10,072 bases of DNA from Ruminococcus sp. UBA5884 (lineage in GTDB: Bacteria; Bacillota; Clostridia; Oscillospirales; Ruminococcaceae), in NCBI GenBank assembly GCA_002431975.1, contig DJFA01000059.1, positions 1 through 10,072 of the forward strand, given 5' to 3'. The position numbers were made by a program, and so were the translations under genes. Under the pieces are notes generated by a model. It was given only the letters and a program-made list of their open reading frames with translations. It made no database searches and had not been told where the DNA came from. Positions 1 through 5,895 of this stretch are shown here, in pieces; positions within the stretch are counted from its first letter, which is position 1; each line of letters starts with the position of its first letter.

Positions 1-11
1 ATAATAAATAC

Positions 12-53
12 AAAACAGTTCCGAAAAAAATTTTAAATTTCCGGAACTGTTTT
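12..53 (-). terminator. Intrinsic terminator of the 404-residue gene
   Basis: A perfect 12-bp inverted repeat (AAAACAGTTCCG at 12-23 against CGGAACTGTTTT at 42-53) encloses an 18-base AT-rich loop. Read on the minus strand it follows the stop codon at 63 by about 9 bases and is followed by a T-rich tail (TTTTG then TATTTATTAT), so it should end transcription of the gene at 63-1277. On the plus strand no T run follows the stem, so it is not clearly bidirectional. Confidence 0.8.
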
Positions 54-62
54 CAATTGACA

Positions 63-1277
63 TTATATTCTTATGAAACTCTGGGAAATATCAAGCATTC
101 TGCATTGAAGCAGCTGTTCAGCATTTCCAAAAAGAAAAAGTTCAGCATATCGAGGAAATTCATCATACCGAGGTAATTTTCCTGCAATTTCTGATATATC
201 AGAACCATTATAAAGGCATTCAAGAATCTCATCTGTCAAATCATCAGAAACAAGCTTTTCCCATTTATGATAAAGCTTATAGTTTTTATGTTTAAATTCA
301 TTCAAATCACAACCGCTGTAATTGTCATAGCAGAAAATCATTGGAAAACTCATTGGTTTAAGCTGATATATTTTTCTGCTGATAATCATCGGTATTTCAA
401 AATCCGGCTGACAATAAGCATAATACCATTCACTCAGAGGAGAAAGATTTGCAAAACAGAAATCACAGAAATCCATATCAATATTTTTTTCATCAGCATA
501 TATTCTGCGAAGATGGTCATAAAATTCAATGCATGACTGATAATTATTGAAGTTCTTGCCATTGTTGCTGTAGATATTATAAATCTGATACTGAAAAACA
601 GATTTTATATTCGGAAAAAAATTCTCTCTTTTCTGCATCATTCCTGTTTTTCTTGTAAGAACAGCATATATAATATAAGGTTTCGCAGTATTGAGTATTT
701 CATCACTTCCTATATGTATAAGAAGTGCATTCAGGTTATCCCTTAAAATATTATTTTCTGTATTTTCATTAAAAAAATCATGCTGCTGTGCAATCTGACA
801 AATAAGCTCCAGTTCTTCAGAACATTCAATATTTTTTGAGTAAACTGCTTTTTTCAGATGTTTTCTGAGAGTATTCAGTTTTTCTGAATTTTCATTCTGA
901 ATACTTAAAAAATCCAGAAGTTCATTAATCCTGTCATTTTGACGCAGATAATTCCTGATTTTCTGCTCCTTTGTCCAGTCAGATGAATTTATTTCATTGA
1001 TAATTCCGAAATCTGTTGCAAGACAAAAATAAATATACTGCAAATCCTTATTATAAGGGTCGTTTTCTATTTTTATTATCGTATCATAACAAGTTTGTAC
1101 AATATTTTTTCTGCCTATGCCGTATTTCTCTGTCAGCATATTGAACTTACATTTGAATTTATCAATATTTCTTTTTACTTCATCAATGGAAACTCCATTT
1201 TTATCAAGTATTTTCTCATATTTATCCGTTTCTTTATCCACATATCTGAAAATTTCATAGTTCAAATCATATTCCAC
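63..1277 (-). CDS. Hypothetical protein, 404 residues, family not recognised
   Basis: I do not recognise this protein. It is a full open frame rich in Asn, Lys, Ile, Tyr and Glu, with no signal peptide or membrane segment, so it is probably cytosolic. The first ~140 residues look strongly helical and charged; the last ~130 are richer in aromatic residues and cysteine. Residues 349-368 (DEILECLYNGSDISEIAGKL) resemble the first two helices of a helix-turn-helix, but the rest of such a domain is not evident, so this is only a hint. The start is GTG at 1277, supported by AGGAGG at 1288-1293 (10-base spacing); the nearby ATG at 1284 is out of frame. A terminator follows the stop closely, and a repeat element begins 22 bases upstream of the start, so the gene looks monocistronic. 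No good promoter is visible between the tRNA terminator and the start. Its strong AT bias and lack of a recognisable family fit an accessory gene. Confidence 0.75.
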   Translation of the reverse strand: MEYDLNYEIFRYVDKETDKYEKILDKNGVSIDEVKRNIDKFKCKFNMLTEKYGIGRKNIVQTCYDTIIKIENDPYNKDLQYIYFCLATDFGIINEINSSDWTKEQKIRNYLRQNDRINELLDFLSIQNENSEKLNTLRKHLKKAVYSKNIECSEELELICQIAQQHDFFNENTENNILRDNLNALLIHIGSDEILNTAKPYIIYAVLTRKTGMMQKRENFFPNIKSVFQYQIYNIYSNNGKNFNNYQSCIEFYDHLRRIYADEKNIDMDFCDFCFANLSPLSEWYYAYCQPDFEIPMIISRKIYQLKPMSFPMIFCYDNYSGCDLNEFKHKNYKLYHKWEKLVSDDLTDEILECLYNGSDISEIAGKLPRYDEFPRYAELFLFGNAEQLLQCRMLDISQSFIRI

Positions 1278-1287
1278 GGCTCATTTT

Positions 1288-1293
1288 CCTCCT
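1288..1293 (-). promoter_or_regulatory. Ribosome binding site that selects a GTG start
   Basis: AGGAGG on the minus strand lies 10 bases before the GTG at 1277-1275. An ATG at 1284-1282 lies closer but is in another frame, so the strong site plus the long downstream frame decide for GTG. Confidence 0.65.
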
Positions 1294-1299
1294 TATTAT

Positions 1300-1457
1300 T
1301 TAATGCGAACTTGACAACAAAATTTTATGATTGAAAATAAGAAATTTTCTTCATAATCTGTAGGGGCGAACTGTGTTCGCCCGTTCGAAATTCTGGTAAA
1401 TTGGAGCGGGCGACCAATGGTCGCCCCTACAAAAATAATTCATCGAATTGGCGTTAA
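1300..1457. repeat. MITE-like element, copy 1 (158 bp, two hairpins)
   Basis: The right end, read inward on the minus strand, is TTAACGCCAATTCGAT; the left end, TTAATGCGAACTTGA, is an imperfect copy of it, giving terminal inverted repeats. Inside, TGTAGGGGCGA (1359-1369) and TCGCCCCTACA (1421-1431) form a perfect 11-bp inverted repeat. Each is also one arm of its own hairpin: 1364-1382 (GGGCGAA, 5-base loop, TTCGCCC) and 1408-1426 (GGGCGACC, loop AAT, GGTCGCCC). The GC-rich core stands out sharply from the AT-rich surroundings. It has no coding capacity, so it would depend on a transposase elsewhere. Copies 2 (7012-7154) and 3 (from 10006) share its ends and core, and copy 2 also shares the AAATTTTATGATT segment near the left end. 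Movement is inferred from this structure and not directly shown; no clear target duplication is seen. Confidence 0.75.
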
Positions 1458-1481
1458 AAAATAAAAATGTTAGAAAATAAT

Positions 1482-1520
1482 AAAAAAATGCGTTATCTGA
1501 AATTATCAAACAACGCATTT
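1482..1520 (-). terminator. Intrinsic terminator of tRNA-fMet
   Basis: On the minus strand the 9-bp stem AAATGCGTT / AACGCATTT (1512-1520 and 1486-1494, 17-base loop) begins 3 bases after the encoded CCA of the tRNA and ends in a run of seven T (plus-strand A at 1482-1488). Stem, T run and position fit a Rho-independent terminator for the single tRNA transcript. Confidence 0.85.
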
Positions 1521-1523
1521 ATC

Positions 1524-1600
<77 letters not shown>

Positions 1601-1626
1601 ATATTGACTCACCTGAGTACTTGATA

Positions 1627-1655
1627 AGTATATCATAAAACGAGGACAATGTCAA
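1627..1655 (-). promoter_or_regulatory. Sigma-A promoter of tRNA-fMet
   Basis: On the minus strand, TTGACA (1655-1650), a 17-base spacer, then TATACT (1632-1627): six of six at -35 and five of six at -10 with ideal spacing. Transcription should start near 1620, about 20 bases before the mature tRNA 5' end at 1600, leaving a short leader for RNase P to remove. Confidence 0.9.
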
Positions 1656-1686
1656 TAGTTTTTTTTGAAAAAATATAAAAAAATTT

Positions 1687-2109
1687 TCAGGATTTTTTTC
1701 GTCTATAATTTTTTCTTGGAGGAGCCGGTTTAAATTCGGTATATACATAATCATCATCAGTATATTTTTTAATACATTTTATGACTCTGTGGTATTCGTT
1801 TTTAATATTTGCGAAATCGCTGTATACATTCATATATATTTTAATCCTTACCTTTTCGACCATAGTTTTGCAGTAATTGCTGAGTGTCATAAGACCGAGA
1901 TTGGCACAAAGACCTTTAAGTGTATGTGAATATGTAAGGATATCCTCAGGATTTTTATTTTTCACAGCTTTTTCAAGTGACTGAAAAGTAGTATCATAAG
2001 GAAACTTTTTAATAAATCTTATCATAATTTCCTCATTGTCGCCAAATCTTTCAACAAGAGCAGCATAGTCTACATTAAGTTCTGAAAGCATAGGATTCAT
2101 AAAAAGCAT
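1687..2109 (-). CDS. HPt (histidine phosphotransfer) domain protein
   Basis: This small cytosolic protein is essentially one HPt domain, the carrier that passes phosphoryl groups between hybrid kinases and response regulators. The signature SHTLKGLCANLGL gives the expected phospho-accepting histidine at H62, with the usual Lys-Gly at +3/+4; helices before it (residues 10-55) and after it (73-110) fit the four-helix bundle. After residue ~118 there is a non-canonical tail that is first acidic and then basic, ending PRKNYRRKKS. There is no kinase or receiver domain in the protein or the window, so it is an orphan HPt whose partners are unknown. Start is uncertain: AGGAG at 2113-2117 is only 3 bases from the ATG at 2109 but 12 from the in-frame ATG at 2100; both are imperfect. 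The gene is divergent from the small gene at 2173 and could be transcribed from a consensus promoter at 2412-2440, from a weaker site TTGTTC / TATTAT (2180-2175 and 2156-2151, 18 apart), or both. Confidence 0.85.
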   Translation of the reverse strand: MLFMNPMLSELNVDYAALVERFGDNEEIMIRFIKKFPYDTTFQSLEKAVKNKNPEDILTYSHTLKGLCANLGLMTLSNYCKTMVEKVRIKIYMNVYSDFANIKNEYHRVIKCIKKYTDDDYVYTEFKPAPPRKNYRRKKS

Positions 2110-2160
2110 CAGCTCCTAAAAAAGAGTAATTAAACATAAGAAACGTGGATATAATATATT

Positions 2161-2166
2161 GGGGTG
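2161..2166 (+). promoter_or_regulatory. Ribosome binding site of the 65-residue gene
   Basis: GGGGTG (continuing AT) lies 6 bases before the ATG at 2173 and supports that start and the reality of this short frame. A TATAAT at 2150-2155 lies just upstream, but no convincing -35 accompanies it and the start of transcription it implies would fall at the binding site itself. Confidence 0.6.
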
Positions 2167-2172
2167 ATATGA

Positions 2173-2370
2173 ATGAACAATCATGAAAAAAGACCTGTAA
2201 ACCTCAGTAAGAATGATGATTCATACCTGCTTGAAAATTTCTGTGCATCATGTTCCTCAGGCGACTGCACAGGACTTATACCGGCAGGAGAAAATCTGAC
2301 GGAAGATGAACTTGAAAGCTACAAGAGCATCTATCCGTTTTCAACGCCATTAATGCCTGATGAATATTAA
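2173..2370 (+). CDS. Small cysteine-containing protein, 65 residues, unknown function
   Basis: I do not recognise the family. The protein is acidic and has three cysteines spaced C24-x2-C27-x4-C32 in the segment NFCASCSSGDCTGLIP, followed by an acidic helix-prone stretch (residues 40-51) and a Pro-containing end. There is no signal peptide or membrane segment. The cysteine cluster could hold a metal or a disulfide, or be a handle for modification; this is inference, and three ligands alone do not define a zinc site. Support that it is a real gene: a good binding site 6 bases before ATG, and a textbook terminator 9 bases after the stop. It is the only clear plus-strand gene in the window, divergent from the HPt gene with 63 bases between start codons, and a consensus minus-strand promoter just past its terminator would produce RNA antisense to all of it. 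Confidence 0.75.
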   Translation: MNNHEKRPVNLSKNDDSYLLENFCASCSSGDCTGLIPAGENLTEDELESYKSIYPFSTPLMPDEY

Positions 2371-2378
2371 GGAATATA

Positions 2379-2409
2379 TCCCCGCATTCTGATTATGCGG
2401 GGATTTTTT
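2379..2409 (+). terminator. Intrinsic terminator of the 65-residue gene
   Basis: A 9-bp GC-rich stem, TCCCCGCAT / ATGCGGGGA, with loop TCTGATT is followed at once by six T (2404-2409) on the plus strand. On the minus strand the same hairpin is not followed by a T run, so minus-strand transcripts could pass it; it would then fold at the very 5' end of RNA made from the promoter at 2412-2440. Confidence 0.9.
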
Positions 2410-2411
2410 AT

Positions 2412-2440
2412 ATTATATCATATCAGATAATTATTGTCAA
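2412..2440 (-). promoter_or_regulatory. Perfect sigma-A promoter aimed antisense to the small gene, toward HPt
   Basis: On the minus strand, TTGACA (2440-2435), a 17-base spacer, then TATAAT (2417-2412): twelve of twelve consensus positions at optimal spacing. Transcription should start near 2405. The RNA would open with the TCCCCGCAT hairpin, cross the 65-residue gene completely in antisense, and reach the HPt start (2109 or 2100) after a leader of about 300 bases. No minus-strand terminator is visible in between. That it drives the HPt gene is inference from direction and position. Confidence 0.8.
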
Positions 2441-2454
2441 TTGCTGTAATTCAA

Positions 2455-3306
2455 TTATTTCTGGAAGAAAAGAACAGGGAAAGTTACAGGATTGTTAAGT
2501 ATATGAGCATTTGAAACAACGCCCCATAAAGAGCCGTCCTCCTCGAATACGAGGTCGAGAGTAAGACCAGCGTCCTGACCGTCTATAACGATATTGAGTC
2601 TGCCATTGTCATCAATTCTGCCATATGTGCTGTCAAGTTTTTTTGAATAGCCGTTGCAGGTAAGCCAGAAGGTATATGTTATATCAGAACCGTCAGTGCT
2701 TATAAGTTCAAAGCCGAGGTCATTGAAAAGCTCATATGTCGGTGACATTTCAGTACCGAAATAGCCTTTCCATGTGCCGATAAACTGTGAATAATCTCTC
2801 TGAGGTTCAGTTTCCGCAGGAGTTTCAGGAGCATTGCTGTCCGGATTATTGTTGTTATTGTTGTTATCATTATTATTGTCAGGAATATTTTCATTATCAG
2901 GAGAATTTCCGTTATCAGAGTTGTTATTATTGTTGTTATTATTTCCGGAATCTGATTCTGTTGAATTATCGGATTTTGATGACTGACTGCTATGACTGTC
3001 CGAAGCAGATGATGATGAATTTTCAGAAGATGAATTATTATTCTGAGGTTTCTGCTGAGAATTGCTGTCCGTTGAGGAGCTGTCATCTGACGGCTGACCG
3101 GTCTGGGCATTCATTGAAGCGATAATATCCATATAATTCTGGGTATCGGAGTCAACGGTTTCAGGGGTAATTTCAGTACCGCCTCTGAGCATAAATTTTA
3201 TGGTAGGCATGAAGTATACAGCAGCTCCGCAGGCAGCGATAATGAATACTGCGACTATAGCTGCAATTACCCTGCCTTTTTTTGATTTCTGATTATTATT
3301 TGCCAT
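2455..3306 (-). CDS. Membrane-anchored protein with Ser/Asn/Asp linker and a dockerin-neighbour-like C-terminal domain
   Basis: Predicted surface protein of 283 residues; enzymatic function unknown. Residues 1-12 are polar and basic; 13-33 form one hydrophobic segment (VIAAIVAVFIIAACGAAVYF), a signal anchor leaving the rest outside. I23-A24-A25-C26 fits a lipobox, but the hydrophobic stretch continues past the cysteine, so a membrane anchor is more likely than a lipoprotein. Residues 68-170 are a low-complexity linker of Ser, Asn, Asp, Gln and Pro, with runs of eight and seven Asn. Residues 171-283 form a compact, probably beta-rich domain (FIGTWKGYFGTEMSPTYE ... VTFPVLFFQK) that resembles the C-terminal domain of the next protein upstream. 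AAGGA at 3314-3318 lies 7 bases before ATG. The gene follows the dockerin gene by 24 bases and is probably cotranscribed with it. Its base composition is locally skewed by the Asn codons, which also open long spurious frames on both strands. Confidence 0.8.
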   Translation of the reverse strand: MANNNQKSKKGRVIAAIVAVFIIAACGAAVYFMPTIKFMLRGGTEITPETVDSDTQNYMDIIASMNAQTGQPSDDSSSTDSNSQQKPQNNNSSSENSSSSASDSHSSQSSKSDNSTESDSGNNNNNNNNSDNGNSPDNENIPDNNNDNNNNNNNPDSNAPETPAETEPQRDYSQFIGTWKGYFGTEMSPTYELFNDLGFELISTDGSDITYTFWLTCNGYSKKLDSTYGRIDDNGRLNIVIDGQDAGLTLDLVFEEDGSLWGVVSNAHILNNPVTFPVLFFQK

Positions 3307-3330
3307 ATTGATATCCTTTCATTTTTTGAA

Positions 3331-3963
3331 TTAATCAAAGTAAACAGTCGGGAATGAATAAGATTCTCCGGCAATAGTTGCCTTTAATATTTCTCCCTTG
3401 ATTTCATTGTTATCAAAATAGAAATTCATATCAATAACTACTTTATATGTGTCATTAAGAAGTTTGTTTACATTTACCGTCATAACAGAGTTTTCAATGA
3501 CTGCTGAAAAGTCGTATGCAGCATTTTTCATAAATGAGTTGCTCATATAGATTATGCCTGTTACATTTTTTCCGTCTATCTCAGTAAAATCAACTGAAAA
3601 ACTTGTTACATTAAGATTTTTATTTGAATATGAAGGGCTTCTGTCGTCGCCGAAAAAGCCTGTATGCGAGCCTGAAAACTTCTCATAGAGTGATTTTTTA
3701 AGTCCGACAGTATACTGGAGTATCTGAAGGGCATCATTTGAATCTATAGAGCCGTTTCCATCAATATCGGCAGCAGCTTTCTGTTCATCTGTCAGGTCAA
3801 TCATTCCGACAGTATGCTGGAGTATCATAAGGGCATCTTCGGAACTGCTGTTTCCATCTCCGCTTAAATCTCCCATATCGGAAGCATATGCACCGTATCC
3901 GCCAAGTATTGAAGCGGCAGTAAATAAACTGAGGGCGAATGCAGATAATTTTTTCATTTTCAT
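3331..3963 (-). CDS. Secreted type I dockerin protein with a lipocalin-like or beta-rich C-terminal domain
   Basis: Predicted exported protein of 210 residues. The first ~27 residues are a Sec signal peptide (MKMKK, hydrophobic core, likely cleavage after AYA). Residues 32-88 are a type I dockerin: two F-hand repeats, GDLSGDGNSSSEDALMILQH and ADIDGNGSIDSNDALQILQY, each with Asp/Asn/Ser at calcium-loop positions 1, 3, 5 and 12. Dockerins bind cohesin domains on scaffoldins, so the protein may join a cellulosome or cell-surface complex. Residues 93-210 form a domain sharing the pattern F-G-x3-G-x-FG-x4-SP-x-Y and an ending SFPTVYFD with the next gene's product. I see no catalytic signature, so a binding or accessory role is as likely as an enzyme. 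Start: a frame opens at 3978, but GGAG (3973-3976) overlaps that ATG and stands 9 bases before the ATG at 3963, which also begins a proper signal peptide. An N-terminal dockerin is less common than a C-terminal one. It follows glmS by 47 bases without a clear terminator. Confidence 0.85.
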   Translation of the reverse strand: MKMKKLSAFALSLFTAASILGGYGAYASDMGDLSGDGNSSSEDALMILQHTVGMIDLTDEQKAAADIDGNGSIDSNDALQILQYTVGLKKSLYEKFSGSHTGFFGDDRSPSYSNKNLNVTSFSVDFTEIDGKNVTGIIYMSNSFMKNAAYDFSAVIENSVMTVNVNKLLNDTYKVVIDMNFYFDNNEIKGEILKATIAGESYSFPTVYFD

Positions 3964-4010
3964 AAAGCAAATCTCCATTATTGAATAAAATATTTGTTTT
4001 ATGTCACAGA

Positions 4011-5831
4011 TTACTCTACTGTTACTGATTTTGCAAGATTTCTCGGCTTATCAACGTCACAGCCTCTGAGAACTGATGTATAGTATGCGATAAGCTGGAG
4101 CGGAACAGCTGTCACCATAGGCATAAGAATATCATCTGTATTCGGGAGGAATATCTTATAATCAGCAGCATCTTCATCAACTGCTGCACCTTCACGGCAT
4201 AACAGCGTTACCTTAGCACCTCTTGCCTTTACTTCCTTTATATTGCTTACAGTCTTGTCATAGAGGTATGACTGTGTGGCAATGGCTATAACCGGCATAT
4301 CGTCAGTAATGAGTGAGATAGTGCCGTGTTTGAGTTCTCCTCCTGCATAGGCTTCTGAATGGATATATGAAATTTCCTTGAGTTTGAGAGAGCCTTCCAT
4401 ACTGAGAGCATAATCAAGACCTCTGCCTATATAGAGCAGACTTGCAGCATTGACAAGTTTTGAAGCGATAAACTGACAGTTTTCCTTTTCTTCAAGAACC
4501 TTTTCAATTTTTTCAGGGATTTCAGTAAGCTGTTTTACAAGATTTCTGCAAACTTCCTCTGATATCTGTTTTTTGGCATAAGCCATTGAGAAAGCAAAGA
4601 GATACATTACAGCAAGCTGTACTGAATAAGCCTTTGTTGAAGCAACTGATATCTCAGGGCCTGCATGGGTATATATAACCATATCTGATTCTCTTGCGAT
4701 TGATGAGCCCTTTACATTTACTACTGAAAGAGTCTTTGCACCGCACTGTTTTGCAAGTTTCAGGGCAGCAAGCGTATCAGCTGTTTCACCTGACTGCGAT
4801 ATAAGAATTACAAGGTCATCTTTATCAATTATAGGATTTCTGTATCTGAATTCCGAAGCGATATCAACATTTACAGGAACTCTTGCAAGGCCTTCTATGA
4901 CATATTTTCCGACCATTCCGGCGTGCATTGCAGTACCGCAGGCAACTATATATATTCTGCTGAACTGTGCAAGCATATCATATGTAATGCCGCATTCGCT
5001 GAGGTCAGGCATACCGTCTGAAATTCTCGGAGTTATAGTAGTTTTTATAGCTGTCGGCTGTTCATGTATTTCCTTGAGCATGAAATGTTCATAGCCGCCT
5101 TTTTCAGCTGCATCAACGTCCCATGTAGCAGTCATAAGTTCTTTTTCGATTTTGTTTCCATGGATATCGCATATCTTTACAGTATCCTTTGTAAGTGTTA
5201 CTATTTCGTCCTGGTCAAGAAGATAGTAATCTCTTGTATATTTAAGGATTGCCGGAACATCGGAAGCTATGAAATTTTCTCCTTTGCCCACACCTACTAT
5301 AAGAGGGCTGTCTTTTCTTATTGCAAATATTCTGTCAGGAAAATCTCTGAAAAGAATACCCATTGCATAAGAGCCTTCTATTTCATTGACTACTTTTGCA
5401 ATAGTTGATATCGGGTCGCCGTCATAGTAATAGTCAAGGAGTTTTGCGACTGTTTCAGTATCAGTCTGGCTTTCAAAGCCGTATCCTTCACCGACAAGGA
5501 AATCCTTGATTTTTTTATAGTTTTCGATTATTCCGTTATGGACAATAGTAATTCTTTTATTGCCGTGAGGATGTGAATTTATATCAGAAGGTTCGCCGTG
5601 AGTAGCCCATCTTGTATGGCCTATTCCGCAGTTTCCGACAGGTTTTCCATCTCTGTCCATTTTGTCTATAAGGTCAGCAAGTCTGCCCTTTGATTTTTCA
5701 ACAACTATTTTATTTTTCTGGAAAACAGCAATACCGGCTGAATCATAGCCTCTGTATTCAAGTTTGCTGAGAGCATCTATAAGGACATCGGTACAGTCCC
5801 TGCCTCCCACATATCCTACTATTCCACACAT
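4011..5831 (-). CDS. glmS: Glutamine-fructose-6-phosphate aminotransferase (isomerizing)
   Basis: Makes glucosamine-6-phosphate from fructose-6-phosphate and glutamine, the entry step to UDP-GlcNAc, peptidoglycan and teichoic acid synthesis; cytosolic. The protein of 606 residues matches the family's usual ~600-610. It begins MCGIVGYVGG: after loss of Met1, Cys is the N-terminal nucleophile of the class II glutaminase domain (about residues 2-220, with HTRWATHGEPSDINSHPH). Two sugar-isomerase (SIS) domains follow, with ILISQSGETADTLAALKLAK in the first, and the C terminus KPRNLAKSVTVE carries the conserved Lys of the sugar site. The frame extends 32 codons upstream to 5927, but that start would bury the catalytic Cys, whereas AGGAGG at 5842-5847 lies 10 bases before 5831. 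The gene follows upp by 64 bases, which hold a stem-loop (5858-5884). No glmS ribozyme core fits in that gap, so the usual glucosamine-6-phosphate feedback of many Firmicutes is not visible here. Confidence 0.97.
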   Translation of the reverse strand: MCGIVGYVGGRDCTDVLIDALSKLEYRGYDSAGIAVFQKNKIVVEKSKGRLADLIDKMDRDGKPVGNCGIGHTRWATHGEPSDINSHPHGNKRITIVHNGIIENYKKIKDFLVGEGYGFESQTDTETVAKLLDYYYDGDPISTIAKVVNEIEGSYAMGILFRDFPDRIFAIRKDSPLIVGVGKGENFIASDVPAILKYTRDYYLLDQDEIVTLTKDTVKICDIHGNKIEKELMTATWDVDAAEKGGYEHFMLKEIHEQPTAIKTTITPRISDGMPDLSECGITYDMLAQFSRIYIVACGTAMHAGMVGKYVIEGLARVPVNVDIASEFRYRNPIIDKDDLVILISQSGETADTLAALKLAKQCGAKTLSVVNVKGSSIARESDMVIYTHAGPEISVASTKAYSVQLAVMYLFAFSMAYAKKQISEEVCRNLVKQLTEIPEKIEKVLEEKENCQFIASKLVNAASLLYIGRGLDYALSMEGSLKLKEISYIHSEAYAGGELKHGTISLITDDMPVIAIATQSYLYDKTVSNIKEVKARGAKVTLLCREGAAVDEDAADYKIFLPNTDDILMPMVTAVPLQLIAYYTSVLRGCDVDKPRNLAKSVTVE

Positions 5832-5857
5832 ATAGAATAATCCTCCTTTTTTTAAAA

Positions 5858-5884
5858 TCCGGCAAAACATTACGTTCTGCCGGA
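5858..5884 (-). terminator. Stem-loop between upp and glmS (attenuator or weak terminator)
   Basis: On the minus strand, TCCGGCAGAAC pairs with GTTTTGCCGGA (11 bp including one G-U) around a 5-base loop. It is followed by TTTT and then AAAAAAAGGAGG, so the U tract is short for full termination and runs straight into the glmS ribosome binding site. It may partly terminate upp transcripts, set glmS level, or mark an RNA processing site. The direction and the tail favour the minus strand. Confidence 0.6.
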
Positions 5885-5895
5885 GAAAAACAATA

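Noticed and set aside
1311..1339. Plus-strand TTGACA in repeat copy 1
   Set aside because: No acceptable -10 at 16-18 bases and no plus-strand gene for it to serve.
1359..1431. CRISPR-like or terminator reading of the GC hairpins in the repeats
   Set aside because: There are no regular spacers between copies, and no T run follows any of the hairpins on either strand.
2700..3125. Long frames on both strands across the linker region
   Set aside because: They arise from the triplet-repeat Asn/Ser/Asp codons of the real gene at 2455-3306, are low complexity in every frame, and lack binding sites.
3229..3240. Lipobox (I-A-A-C) in the anchored protein
   Set aside because: The hydrophobic stretch continues well past the cysteine, so a plain membrane anchor fits better; kept only as an alternative.
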